DNA of 64,000 nt from Prosthecobacter sp. (GTDB lineage: Bacteria > Verrucomicrobiota > Verrucomicrobiia > Verrucomicrobiales > Verrucomicrobiaceae): the NCBI RefSeq assembly GCF_034366625.1, contig NZ_JAXMIH010000007.1, positions 86,172 through 150,171 on the forward strand. Reading direction: 5' to 3'. The stretch's first letter is position 1. The number at the start of each line of letters is the position of its first letter. The translations under genes and the position numbers were made by a program. Positions 8,784-17,754 of the stretch are shown piece after piece. Under the pieces are notes generated by a model. That model ran no database searches and was not told where the DNA came from. It saw only the letters and a list, made by a program, of their open reading frames with translations.

Positions 8784-11495
8784 TCACTCGGCGGCTTGAT
8801 TGACGCGCATCTTTTGAAACGGCACGCTTTCACAAACAGCGAGGATGATGTCCTGGAAGCGATTGCCGGAGGCCTTCGCCTTGCGCAGAATCTCTTCAAC
8901 CGTTGGTTTGTCCGAGTATTCGACACCGCGGCCCAAGGCATAGGTCAGGAGGTTCTCCGCGAGGTTTTTGACAAACTGGTCACCCATGTCTCGCACGAGG
9001 ATGGTGCGCAGATCGGTGAGGTTTTGGAAGGTCTGGCCACGCACGAGGCTGCCGGAGGCATCAATGGGCTGGTTCTTCTCCTGATCACGCCAGCGGCCGA
9101 TGGCGTCGTAGTTTTCAAACGCGAATCCCATGGGATCGAGGAAGGCGTGGCATCCAGCACAGGAGGCGTTGTTGCGATGCTCGGCGAACTGCTGGCGCAG
9201 TGTGAGATTGGAGCGGCGGGCCTGTTGTTCATCCAGCGGTGGCACGCCGCCCGGAGCAGGCGGCGGCGGGGTGCCGAGGATGTTTTCGAGCAGATACTTG
9301 CCGCGCTTCACCGGCGAGGTGCGCGTGGGGTTGGAGGTGAGCGTGAGGATGCTGCCCTGCGTGAGGATGCCGCCGCGTGGCGTGCCTTGCAGCGAGACTT
9401 TTTGGTATTTGTCTCCTTTGACGCCATCGATGCCGTAGTAGCGGGCGAGTTTGTCATTCAAGAAGGTGTAGTCGGCATTCAGGAACTCAATCACGCTGCG
9501 ATTCTCACGCAGGATGTGATCGACGAATGTTTGTGACTCCTTTTTCATCGCATAGGCGATGCCGCCTTTCCAATCTGGGAAGGCACGTTCGCTGGGGGAG
9601 GCGAGATCGATGTCGCGGAGTTGCAGCCACTGGCCGGCGAAGTCCTCAGTAAGGCTCCAGGCGCGATAGTCGCCAATCATGCGCTTCACTTCGGCGGCAA
9701 GGTTTTTGCGCAGTTCGCCTTTGGCCGCGAGTTGCATGAGCTTGTCATCGGGTGGGGCCGACCAGAGGAAAAATGAGAGCCTCGAAGCGAGACTGTATTC
9801 ATCAATCAAGGCGATGCCGTTTTGCGCATCGCCCACAGGCTGGGGTGAGCCGCGATAGAGAAAGGCGGGAGAAACCAGCATGCCGCGCAGCACATAGCCG
9901 AGTGATTCCATCGGCTGGAGGCCTTCCTTGATGCCTAGATCGACGAGGCCACGCCACTTTGCCTTCTCATCCTCACGCAAAGGACGGCGGAAGAGGCGCT
10001 GACCGAGTTTGTCGATCAAGGGGTGAGCATCCGTCGCGGCGATGCCCGCAGGCTGATCGACCGGACCTTCAACTGTGAACTGGTGCAGCCAGAAATTGCG
10101 GTCCTGCTGCGTTTTTTCGTCATAGAAATCGTTCAGGAACCACACCTGAATCTCGTGTTTGCCAGCGGGTAGATCGACTTCTGCTTTGAACCACTGGGGA
10201 GCCTGATTCTTGGCGGTGATGGAGAATGAGCCTGCGTTTTTTCCAGCGAGTCGCACGTCAAACTTCGCCGGTTCGCTTCCTGCCTGCTGAGCGCCAGCTT
10301 TGACAATGAGGCGATATTTGCCCGGCTTCTCGATAGTGAGGGGATGCTTCACATATCCGCTGCTGGCGAGTTGAATGGCACCGGTGTCACGATGGGAGTC
10401 ACCTTCGCCACGCTCGAAGTCCTCTCCGCTCAGCTTCATGGCGGGCAGACCGGCGGGTTTGCCATCCAGCAGCCATTGCATGAGGCGTGAACCACGCGGT
10501 GGGAGCAGACCGTCGGGGCCTTCGATCTCGATTTTGTCGAGGGCGAGGTTGCGGTCGCGTTTTTCAGGATCGGGATTCTGTGGATCGCTGAAATCATTCA
10601 AAAACCGTACCACGACTTTGTGTTCACCGCCTTTAAGCGGGACTTCCTGGCGGATCGTCTGCCACGGGCCTTTTTCGCCGTGGTAACGGGCGGTCACGTC
10701 GAAAGTGCCGAGTTCCTTGTCATCCACACGCAGCGCCACTTTGGCCGCATCAGGCCCGGCCTGCGTGGCGGAGACGCTAAACTTTAACTCATAGGTGCCG
10801 CTGGCGGGCACGGTGAATTTGGTGGCGGCATCCGCATTGCTGTGAAACCAGCGGATGCCCTCCCACTCCTTCGTTTCGCCCTTCTGGTTCCAGAACTTTT
10901 TCGCTCCCAGCTCGAGATCGACGCGTTCGACATCGGAGGTGTCCATGGCCTTTTCAGCCACGGCTTTGGCGGCGCGGATGTATTTCTCCATCAGCATCGG
11001 TGAGATGGTGAGGACGTCGCCGATGTTATCGTAGCCGTAACCCGTGTCGTCGGGTGGGAATTCATTCGCCGGGCGCATGTCCACCATGAGCGCGTCACGG
11101 ATGGTGTTGTTGTATTCCGTGCGGTTGAGACGGCGATAGGTGATGTGGCCGGGATCAATCTTCTGTGGATCAAACCAGAACACAGTGCTGTCGATCCAGG
11201 CGACGATCTCATCGCGCTCTGGGAGCGAGGGTTTGTCCTTTTTCTCCGGCGGCATCACATGCGTGACGAGCTGTTGGCGTGTGTGGTCCCACAGCACCTT
11301 GTCAGAGATCAGCTTGGAATATTCGGGGTATTCGTCCAAAGCGAAGTCGCCTTTGTCCGAACCGTCGCCGTGGCAGTCGTAGCAGAATTTTTGCAGCAGC
11401 GGCAGGATGCGCTGGTTGTAGGCTTCCTGACCGCGTTCAGCGGCGGTGAGCAGGGACGGCAGGGCGATGCACGCGAATGTGAGGCGTCGGAGCAT
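8784..11495 (-). CDS. PSCyt-type protein: cytochrome-like N-terminus with DUF1587/1592/1588/1585 domains
   Basis: A 903-residue secreted protein started at 11495, where a signal peptide (MLRRLTFACIALPSLLTAA) begins; the open frame further upstream is non-conserved. A heme-type CYDCH is at residues 38-42, then DUF1587-like sequence (YRRLNRTEYNNTIRDAL), two carbohydrate-binding-like beta domains in the middle (around 220-370 and 400-490), and the DUF1592/1588/1585 block with a second CAGCH at 779-783. This architecture is characteristic of Planctomycetota and Verrucomicrobiota and is often linked to polysaccharide use. No DUF1501 partner adjoins it here. Electron transfer is inferred from the CxxCH motifs. 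Confidence 0.85.
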   Translation of the reverse strand: MLRRLTFACIALPSLLTAAERGQEAYNQRILPLLQKFCYDCHGDGSDKGDFALDEYPEYSKLISDKVLWDHTRQQLVTHVMPPEKKDKPSLPERDEIVAWIDSTVFWFDPQKIDPGHITYRRLNRTEYNNTIRDALMVDMRPANEFPPDDTGYGYDNIGDVLTISPMLMEKYIRAAKAVAEKAMDTSDVERVDLELGAKKFWNQKGETKEWEGIRWFHSNADAATKFTVPASGTYELKFSVSATQAGPDAAKVALRVDDKELGTFDVTARYHGEKGPWQTIRQEVPLKGGEHKVVVRFLNDFSDPQNPDPEKRDRNLALDKIEIEGPDGLLPPRGSRLMQWLLDGKPAGLPAMKLSGEDFERGEGDSHRDTGAIQLASSGYVKHPLTIEKPGKYRLIVKAGAQQAGSEPAKFDVRLAGKNAGSFSITAKNQAPQWFKAEVDLPAGKHEIQVWFLNDFYDEKTQQDRNFWLHQFTVEGPVDQPAGIAATDAHPLIDKLGQRLFRRPLREDEKAKWRGLVDLGIKEGLQPMESLGYVLRGMLVSPAFLYRGSPQPVGDAQNGIALIDEYSLASRLSFFLWSAPPDDKLMQLAAKGELRKNLAAEVKRMIGDYRAWSLTEDFAGQWLQLRDIDLASPSERAFPDWKGGIAYAMKKESQTFVDHILRENRSVIEFLNADYTFLNDKLARYYGIDGVKGDKYQKVSLQGTPRGGILTQGSILTLTSNPTRTSPVKRGKYLLENILGTPPPPAPGGVPPLDEQQARRSNLTLRQQFAEHRNNASCAGCHAFLDPMGFAFENYDAIGRWRDQEKNQPIDASGSLVRGQTFQNLTDLRTILVRDMGDQFVKNLAENLLTYALGRGVEYSDKPTVEEILRKAKASGNRFQDIILAVCESVPFQKMRVNQAAE

Positions 11496-11636
11496 GAAAA
11501 AGCAGGTTTTGGGGGCTTGAAAGGTTACGTCTGGAAAGTGGCCCGGATTTCGCCGAATCCAACGGCGCATTGTGCGGGATTTGCGGTTGCAACGGTGCGG
11601 TCCCGCAGGAAGAACACAGGCCCAACTTCTCATCGC

Positions 11637-12041
11637 ATGTCCCAATCTGCTCTCGAACTCGGCAAAGCCTTCCTCACTGAAAACGCCCGCAAACCGGGCA
11701 TCACCACCACCGCCAGCGGCCTGCAATATGAGGTTTTGCACGAAGGCACCGGCCCAAGCCCGAAGGCGAAGGACACCGTGGTGGTGAATTATCGCGGCAC
11801 TTTGCTCAATGGCGTGGAGTTTGACAGCTCCTATCTCGCGGGGCGCGAACCGGCGGAGTTTCCGCTGAAGCGTGTGATCAAAGGCTGGACCGAGGGACTG
11901 CAGCTCATGCAGGAAGGAGCAAAATTCCGCTTCTTCATCCCGGCAGAGCTTGCGTATGGCAAGCGCGGCGCTGGGATCGACATCGGCCCGAATGAGACGC
12001 TCATCTTTGAGGTGGAACTGCTGAAAGTCTGGGAGGACTAG
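11637..12041 (+). CDS. FKBP-type peptidyl-prolyl cis-trans isomerase
   Basis: A 134-residue protein with a short N-terminal extension and one FKBP domain: GLQYEVLHEGTG, VVVNYRGTLLNGVEFDSSY, VIKGWTEGLQLM, RFFIPAELAYG and LIFEVELL. The active-site residues of the family (Tyr, Phe/Asp in EFDSS, Trp in GWTEG) are present. No signal peptide is visible, so it should act in the cytoplasm as a folding catalyst. The ATG at 11637 is the start nearest the conserved sequence. It is divergent from the PSCyt gene and 19 nt upstream of an SDR. Confidence 0.9.
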   Translation: MSQSALELGKAFLTENARKPGITTTASGLQYEVLHEGTGPSPKAKDTVVVNYRGTLLNGVEFDSSYLAGREPAEFPLKRVIKGWTEGLQLMQEGAKFRFFIPAELAYGKRGAGIDIGPNETLIFEVELLKVWED

Positions 12042-12060
12042 GCACGATTGCTCTGCCCTC

Positions 12061-12813
12061 ATGAATCAAATCGACCTTAAAGACAGAGTTGCCATCATCA
12101 CCGGCGGTGCGCGTGGCATCGGCTATGCCATCGCGGAACGACTGCTTCAATCCGGCGCTCATGTCTGCCTGTGGGACATGGATGCTTCGGCGCTGGATGC
12201 TGCCAAAGGCGAACTCTCCGCTCTCGGCAAAGTTCATACCGCCACCGTGGATGTGACGAGCCTGGCATCGGTCGAAGCCGGAGCAGCTTCCACCATTGGA
12301 GCTTTTGGCAAGATCGACATCCTCGTGAACAACGCTGGCATCGCCGGGACGAACGCGAAGACTTGGGAAACCGACCCGGCCGACTGGCAGCGTGTGATGG
12401 CGATCAATCTGAACGGTCCGTTCCATTGCTGCCATGCCGTAGTGCCGCACATGCTCAAGAACGGCTACGGCCGCATCGTGAACATCGCCTCCATCGCCGG
12501 CAAAGAAGGCAATCCGAACGCGGCGCACTACAGCGCCTCGAAGGCGGGTGTCGTTGCTTTGACTAAGTCGCTGGGCAAAGAACTCGCGACCAGCAACATC
12601 ATCGTTAATGCCGTCACGCCTGCGGTGATCGAGACCGACATTCTGAAGCAGCTCACGCAGCAGCACATCGACTACATGCTCTCGAAGATTCCGATGAACC
12701 GCTTTGGCAAGAGGGAAGAAGCTGCGGCGCTCGTTGCGTGGCTGAGTTCCGAGGATTGCTCGTTCACCACCGGCGCGGTCTTTGATTTGTCCGGTGGCAG
12801 AGCGACCTACTGA
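12061..12813 (+). CDS. Short-chain dehydrogenase/reductase, FabG-like
   Basis: A 250-residue classical SDR with TGGARGIG (14-21), NNAG (90-93), Ser near 144 and YSASK (Y157/K161). The overall sequence is close to 3-oxoacyl-ACP reductase/3-hydroxybutyrate dehydrogenase types, but without a fatty-acid gene cluster around it a general sugar or alcohol dehydrogenase role is equally likely. It follows the FKBP gene by 19 nt and precedes the dimethylformamidase-like gene by 32 nt, so the three may be co-transcribed. Confidence 0.87.
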   Translation: MNQIDLKDRVAIITGGARGIGYAIAERLLQSGAHVCLWDMDASALDAAKGELSALGKVHTATVDVTSLASVEAGAASTIGAFGKIDILVNNAGIAGTNAKTWETDPADWQRVMAINLNGPFHCCHAVVPHMLKNGYGRIVNIASIAGKEGNPNAAHYSASKAGVVALTKSLGKELATSNIIVNAVTPAVIETDILKQLTQQHIDYMLSKIPMNRFGKREEAAALVAWLSSEDCSFTTGAVFDLSGGRATY

Positions 12814-12845
12814 TCGTTCTGGCCCCAAAGCCGCGTAATCAGGTC

Positions 12846-14264
12846 ATGTCCCTGATCACCGAAGAAAACGCGAAGCCCGGATCGAACGACTGGCAGCTCA
12901 CCCGCATGCGGCTGGACAAGAACGACAGCTTTCGTTCACCTTTGATCGAAGGCTACTGCTCGCGGCAATCGGTGAGGGCAGGGGAATCGTTAGACATCTT
13001 CGTCAGCACGAAGCCGACGGCTCGATTCAAGATCGAAATCTACCGCACGGGTTACTATGGCGGCAAAGGAGCGCGTTTGATGACGGAACTCGGGCCGTTT
13101 GAGGGCAAGGAGCAGTCCGTGCCTGAGATCGGCGAGAAGCGGCTGCGCGAGTGCCGCTGGGAGAAGACGACCTCGCTCACGATTCCGGCGGACTGGGTGA
13201 GTGGAGTGTATCTTGGCAGGCTCATGACCTTGCCCGCGTCGAAGGACGAACCGTACTGGCAGAGTTACATCGTCTTCATCGTCACCGATGACCGCAAGGC
13301 GGACATCCTGTTTCAATGCAGCGACAACACCTGGCAGGCCTACAATCGCTGGCCGGATAATTATTCGCTCTATACCGATCCGAAGGGCAATCAGGGGCCG
13401 TGGTCGGATGTGAGTTTCGACCGGCCGTATGCGAAGTATGCGCAGATCTATGAGAACCCGCAGTCCGTGGGCAGCGGCGAGTGGTTGTGCTTCGAATTTC
13501 CCGCCGCCTACTGGCTGGAGAAGGAAGGCTACGACGTGACCTACTGCTCCAACGCCGACATGATCACGCCGGATCACGGTTTGAAGTGCAAAGCCTTCAT
13601 CAGCATCGGCCACGACGAGTATTGGGACATCCGCCAGTATCAAAGCGTGGAGAAGATGCGCGATGCGGGTGTGAACCTGCTCTTTCTCTCCGGGAATTCC
13701 GTCTGCTGGGTCACGCCGTTTTCACCCAACGCCGCTGGCGAGCCGAATCGCCGCATCTTCCGCGGCGGCCCCTATGGCGGTGACTACAAGTATGCCGTGG
13801 ATCGTGAGAAGGATCACGGACCGTATCCGCATCGCGGCCCGGATGAGGGTTATCTCATGGGCGTGCGCAACATCGACCCCGTGAACGGCGGCGGCGACTG
13901 GATTTGCACGAAGCCCGAGCATTGGATCTTTGAAGGCACAGGTATGAAGAAAGGCGACTCGATCCCTGGCATGATCGGTTGGGAATACCACGGCGATCCT
14001 CCCAAGGACATCCCCAGCCTGGAGATCGTGGCAGGCGGCACCGCCTTCCAAGGCGGACGCAATCCGCAGCAGTGGCAGGCGGTCATCTTCGACGGCCCAA
14101 AGAACAACTTCATCTTCAACGCCTCCACCATCTGGTGGGCGCAGGGTTTGAGCAAACCGCCGGGCCACATGCCGGTGTGGAGCCACTACTCACGCCCGCA
14201 TGGCACGGACGAGCGCGTGCAGCGCATCACGGCAAATCTGCTGAAGCGGGCGATCAAAGCGTAG
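12846..14264 (+). CDS. N,N-dimethylformamidase large-subunit-like protein
   Basis: A 472-residue soluble protein. It has an N-terminal beta-sandwich (FVSTKPTARFKIEIYRTGYYG) typical of the beta subunit of dimethylformamidase, followed by the large alpha/beta domain with NTWQAYNRW, FEFPAAYWLEKEGYDV, SIGHDEYWD and FLSGNSVCW. The known enzyme hydrolyses DMF to formate and dimethylamine and needs a small subunit, and no small-subunit gene is visible next to it. Related sequences are widespread with unknown substrates, so only the fold family is firm. Ends at a pair of hairpins. Confidence 0.72.
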   Translation: MSLITEENAKPGSNDWQLTRMRLDKNDSFRSPLIEGYCSRQSVRAGESLDIFVSTKPTARFKIEIYRTGYYGGKGARLMTELGPFEGKEQSVPEIGEKRLRECRWEKTTSLTIPADWVSGVYLGRLMTLPASKDEPYWQSYIVFIVTDDRKADILFQCSDNTWQAYNRWPDNYSLYTDPKGNQGPWSDVSFDRPYAKYAQIYENPQSVGSGEWLCFEFPAAYWLEKEGYDVTYCSNADMITPDHGLKCKAFISIGHDEYWDIRQYQSVEKMRDAGVNLLFLSGNSVCWVTPFSPNAAGEPNRRIFRGGPYGGDYKYAVDREKDHGPYPHRGPDEGYLMGVRNIDPVNGGGDWICTKPEHWIFEGTGMKKGDSIPGMIGWEYHGDPPKDIPSLEIVAGGTAFQGGRNPQQWQAVIFDGPKNNFIFNASTIWWAQGLSKPPGHMPVWSHYSRPHGTDERVQRITANLLKRAIKA

Positions 14265-14310
14265 ATCGAGTTTTCCAACTCGATCCTCCGACCGAACTGG
14301 AAAGTTCGGT
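14264..14310. terminator. Twin hairpins between convergent genes
   Basis: Two perfect stem-loops: 14264-14272 with 14277-14285 (9-bp stem, TTCC loop) and 14291-14298 with 14303-14310 (8-bp stem, GGAA loop). The loops are complementary to each other, so a kissing interaction is possible. The block fills the gap between two convergent genes and probably ends transcription from both sides, though no long T run is present. Confidence 0.5.
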
Positions 14311-15660
14311 TTACGCGAGGATGTCCTTCGCCACCTCACCATGCACGTCGGTGAGGCGGAAATTGCGTCCCGCATACCGATACGTCAGCCGCTCGTGATT
14401 GATGCCTAGGAGGTGAAGCACTGTGGCATGCAAATCATGCGTGGTGATGATGCCGGTTTCGGCGGTATCGCCCATGGCGTTAGTGCTGCCATAAGTAAAA
14501 CCGCCTTTCACGCCGCCGCCGGCCATCCACATGGTGTAGCCGCCGCCGTTGTGACCGCGGCCGTTGTAGGGTTCGTTGTCGTAACCGCTGCCGCGGCCGA
14601 ATTCGCCGCCCCAAATGATGAGCGTGTCCTTGAGCATGTCGCGCTGCTTCAGATCGGCGATGAGACCGGCGATGGGTTTGTCGATGCTGGTGGCCTGACG
14701 AGTGATGCCCTCGCGAAGCTGCTGGTGATGGTCCCAGCCGGTGCTGGTAAGCTGGATGAAGCGCACGCCTTTCTCGGCCATGCGGCGGGCCATGAGGCAT
14801 TGGGTGCCGAAGCGCTCGGTTTCGCCATCATCGAGGCCGTACATGTCGCGGATGTGCTGGGGTTCTTGGTCGAGATCCAGCACGGCAGGCACGCTGGTCT
14901 GCATTTTGTAGGCGAGTTCGTAGCTCTGGATGACACCTTCGAGTTCCGGGTTGCCCGGATCGCCCGAGAGTAGCCTGCGATTGGCTTTTTGGATGAATTC
15001 GATCTGCTTCCGCTGTTGCGCGTCGCTGAGGCGGCCATTCGAGAGATCGGGAACGCCGCCACCGCCGCTGCTGAGACGCGTGCCTTGAAAGCTGGCGGGC
15101 AGGAAGGCCGAGCCGTAGTTCATCGCACCGCCGGTGTCGGCCACGGGATTGATGGTGACAAAGCCGGGCAGATCCTCCGCTTCGGTGCCGAGGCCATAGA
15201 CGATCCACGCGCCCATTGAGGGCCGCACAAACGTCTCGCTGCCGATGTGCAGCGCCACGGTGGCCATCTGATGCGCGTTGGTGCGTGTCTGCATGCCGTT
15301 GAGCAGGCAGAGGTCGTCCGCGTGTTTTGAAAGCTCGGGGAAGGCTTCGGAAATCATGATTCCGCTCTTGCCGCGCGGTTTGAACTCAAACGCCGAGCCC
15401 ATGTACTTCTGAATCTTCTGCTCCTCGGCTTTCGCGAGTTCCGGTTTGTAATCAAACGTGTCCAGATGGCTCGGCCCGCCCTGCATGAACATGAAGATCA
15501 CCCGCTTCGCCTTCGGCGCGAAGTGCGGTGGCTTCGGTGCAAGAGGATTGATCGTCTTCGGCGGCGCGGCGGCATTCGCCCACTGCTGATGCAGCGCATT
15601 GAAAGCCAGCCAGCCGAAACCAGCGCTGGTGGATTGGAGGATGGAGCGGCGTGTGGTCAT
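14311..15660 (-). CDS. DUF1501-family protein with Tat-type signal
   Basis: A 449-residue secreted protein with N-terminus MTTRRSILQSTSAGFGW resembling a Tat leader. The sulfatase/alkaline-phosphatase-like DUF1501 core shows VIFMFMQGGPSHLDTFDYKP, RFIQLTSTGWDHH, LIIWGGEFGRG, NGRGHN and a C-terminal HDLHATVLHLLGI. ATG 15660 is chosen because it begins the Tat motif; the extra codons upstream lie in a palindromic repeat. It is the last gene of the pectate lyase-PSD1-DUF1501 set. PSD1 and DUF1501 proteins nearly always occur together; their joint role is unproven. Confidence 0.88.
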   Translation of the reverse strand: MTTRRSILQSTSAGFGWLAFNALHQQWANAAAPPKTINPLAPKPPHFAPKAKRVIFMFMQGGPSHLDTFDYKPELAKAEEQKIQKYMGSAFEFKPRGKSGIMISEAFPELSKHADDLCLLNGMQTRTNAHQMATVALHIGSETFVRPSMGAWIVYGLGTEAEDLPGFVTINPVADTGGAMNYGSAFLPASFQGTRLSSGGGGVPDLSNGRLSDAQQRKQIEFIQKANRRLLSGDPGNPELEGVIQSYELAYKMQTSVPAVLDLDQEPQHIRDMYGLDDGETERFGTQCLMARRMAEKGVRFIQLTSTGWDHHQQLREGITRQATSIDKPIAGLIADLKQRDMLKDTLIIWGGEFGRGSGYDNEPYNGRGHNGGGYTMWMAGGGVKGGFTYGSTNAMGDTAETGIITTHDLHATVLHLLGINHERLTYRYAGRNFRLTDVHGEVAKDILA

Positions 15661-15671
15661 GGCAGTTGAAT

Positions 15672-15755
15672 GGGATTCACCACAGAGTTCACAGAGGAAC
15701 ACAGAGGTTCTGAATTCTGATCTCTGTGCTTCTCTGTGAACTCTGTGGTTAAAAA
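15672..15755. repeat. Palindromic intergenic repeat, ACCACAGAG family, copy 1
   Basis: A long imperfect inverted repeat. The left arm runs from about 15676 (TTCACCACAGAGTTCACAGA) and the right arm ends near 15753 with the complementary ACTCTGTGGTT, around a centre containing GAATTCTGA. It fills the gap between the PSD1 and DUF1501 genes. Copies of the same family, with the same centre in copy 2, are at 21,746-21,826 and 47,275-47,362. Confidence 0.75.
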
Positions 15756-15762
15756 TGGCTGA

Positions 15763-17754
15763 TTAGAAAACATACCTGAACTCCGCTGTGCCCAGAAGGG
15801 CTTGCACGAGCGTTTGGAGGTCCAAGTCCCTCGCATCGGCGATTTCTTCGAGACTTGGTTCGCGGCCCAGAACGAGCTTGTAGGCCGTTTTGAGGTCTTT
15901 CCCGGCTCTGTCGGCGATCTCGGCGGCGAGTTCCTCGACGAGCGGGTTGTTCATGAAAAAGAGAGCCTGTGGAGCGACGGTGGTGACATCGCGCTGGCCT
16001 TTGATTTGCGTGGGGCCGGGGAAGTCGAAGGTGCTGAAGAGTTCGGGGATGTTGTCGCGGACGACGGGGAGGAAGATGGTGCGATACGGATCTTCGACGC
16101 TCAGCAGGCCGCGCGTGATGCCGTGGCGGCCTTTGCCACCCGAGCCGGCGACTTGGATGCCTTCGGGGCGGTCGAAGGTGAGTTTGCCGGCGAGTTGCAG
16201 CAAGGTGTCGCGCAGCGGTTCGAGTTCGAGGCGCTTCGGGTTCATGCGCCAGCGGAGTTTGTTGCCGGCGTCGGGATGTTCGGGGTTGCCGGTGGTGGCG
16301 AGTCGGTAGGCGCGGCTCAGCATCATCACGCGGATCATTTTCTTCACGCTCCAGCCGTTTTCGACAAAACGAATCGCCAAATGATCGAGCAGCTCGGGAT
16401 GCGTGGGATCAGCGCCGGTGTGGCCGAAGTCATCGGGCGTGCGCACGAGGCCTTCGCCGAAAAGATGCTGCCAGAGGCGGTTCACCATGACGCGGGAGGT
16501 GAGCGGATGCGTGGGCTGCGTCATCCATTGCGCGAGCTCCATGCGGCCCGATGATTTGGGTGGAATGACCGGCATCGGCGGCAGCGCGGGCATTTTCATT
16601 TTGCCACGATCCGGCGCGGATTCGCGCTCATAGGGATCACCGCCGACGGCGAGTTCGCAGTCCTTGATCTCGCCATCAATGACGCCCATGCAGAAGTGCG
16701 GATCGTGGTCGTAGCGGATGGTTCCTTTGGGATTGCCGAGTTCGCGGAGGTCATCCATCGAGTGAATGCCCGCAGGCAGTTTCGTGGGCGGGCCGACGGG
16801 TTCATCAAGCGCAGTGGGGAGATCGACCAGCGCTTGCGGGCTCACATAACCACCGCTGACTCCATCGTTGCGGTTCGGCGTGCCGCTGAGGGTGCGGCTG
16901 CTGTAAAAGATGCCCGCCAGCGCATAGTAGTCCTTCTGGCTCACGGGCTCGGTTTTGTGATCGTGACAGCGCGCGCAGGCCAGCGTGAGGCCGAGGAAGG
17001 CGCGGGAGACGACGTCGATCTGGTCATCGACCTGATCGAGCACGAACTGCTCGTAGTTGCCCTCCTGCACGTTCATGCTGCCGAGCGCCAACATGCCGGT
17101 GCCGACGATCTGATCGCGGCGCTGGAGCACGGTCTTCGCAGGAATCAGATCTCCGGCGATCTGCTCGGCGACGAAGCGGTTGTAGGGTTTGTCGGCGTTG
17201 AGCGAATCAATGACCCAGTCGCGATAGCGAGCGGCATACAGAAACGGTGCGTTCCAAACGCGGCCGATGCTGTCAGCGTAACGAACGACATCGAGCCAAT
17301 GCCGCGCCCAGCGCTCGCCGAAGCGCTCGGATTGGAGAAAAGCGTCCACGACTTTGGCAAAGGCGGCGTCATCAGGAGAAGGATCGCGCAGGAAGGCGTC
17401 GATCTCGGTTTGGGAAGGCGGCAGGCCGCGCAGATCGAAGGACGCTCGACGGATGAGGATGGCGCGTGGTGCATCGCCGATGGGGCGGAGGTTTTCTTTT
17501 TCAAGTCGCGCCAGGATGAAACGGTCGAGGTCGTCTTTGGGCCACGCAGCGTCTTTCGTGGAGGGAATAGGATGACGGAAGATGCGCTGGTAGGACCAGG
17601 GCGTGGGGTTTTCGTATTTCTCGGCGGCTTGGGCTGGAAAGAGGCCAAGGAGACAAAAAATCAGAAGGATGGCAGTAGAATGAGGGCAGTAGAATTTTTC
17701 AGTTTCAACCATTCTGCTGCCACCATTCTGCTGCCATTTGGATTGGGTTCTCAT
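15763..17754 (-). CDS. PSD1-type protein (DUF1549 + DUF1553)
   Basis: About 663 residues. An N-terminal hydrophobic segment (AILLIFCLLGLFPAQA) acts as signal peptide, then DUF1549 (DDLDRFILARLEKENLRP, FGERWARHWLDVVRYADS), a CARCHDHK motif near residue 265, and C-terminal DUF1553 (MVNRLWQHLFGEGLV, RRAFNLR-like MNPKRLELEPLRD, DVTTVAPQALFFMNN). The start at 17754 overlaps the pectate lyase stop as ATGA, though ATG 17712 is possible. The first 30 codons lie in a palindromic element (17671-17735), so the N-terminus ahead of the signal segment may be recently acquired. Confidence 0.85.
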   Translation of the reverse strand: MRTQSKWQQNGGSRMVETEKFYCPHSTAILLIFCLLGLFPAQAAEKYENPTPWSYQRIFRHPIPSTKDAAWPKDDLDRFILARLEKENLRPIGDAPRAILIRRASFDLRGLPPSQTEIDAFLRDPSPDDAAFAKVVDAFLQSERFGERWARHWLDVVRYADSIGRVWNAPFLYAARYRDWVIDSLNADKPYNRFVAEQIAGDLIPAKTVLQRRDQIVGTGMLALGSMNVQEGNYEQFVLDQVDDQIDVVSRAFLGLTLACARCHDHKTEPVSQKDYYALAGIFYSSRTLSGTPNRNDGVSGGYVSPQALVDLPTALDEPVGPPTKLPAGIHSMDDLRELGNPKGTIRYDHDPHFCMGVIDGEIKDCELAVGGDPYERESAPDRGKMKMPALPPMPVIPPKSSGRMELAQWMTQPTHPLTSRVMVNRLWQHLFGEGLVRTPDDFGHTGADPTHPELLDHLAIRFVENGWSVKKMIRVMMLSRAYRLATTGNPEHPDAGNKLRWRMNPKRLELEPLRDTLLQLAGKLTFDRPEGIQVAGSGGKGRHGITRGLLSVEDPYRTIFLPVVRDNIPELFSTFDFPGPTQIKGQRDVTTVAPQALFFMNNPLVEELAAEIADRAGKDLKTAYKLVLGREPSLEEIADARDLDLQTLVQALLGTAEFRYVF
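17671..17735. repeat. Palindromic element inside the 5' end of the PSD1 gene
   Basis: Inverted repeat with 25-nt arms 17671-17695 and 17711-17735, 21 of 25 positions paired, 15-nt loop. Each arm is itself a near tandem of GGCAG(T/C)AGAAT. It is translated in frame as part of the residues just before and into the signal peptide of the PSD1 protein. Confidence 0.75.
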
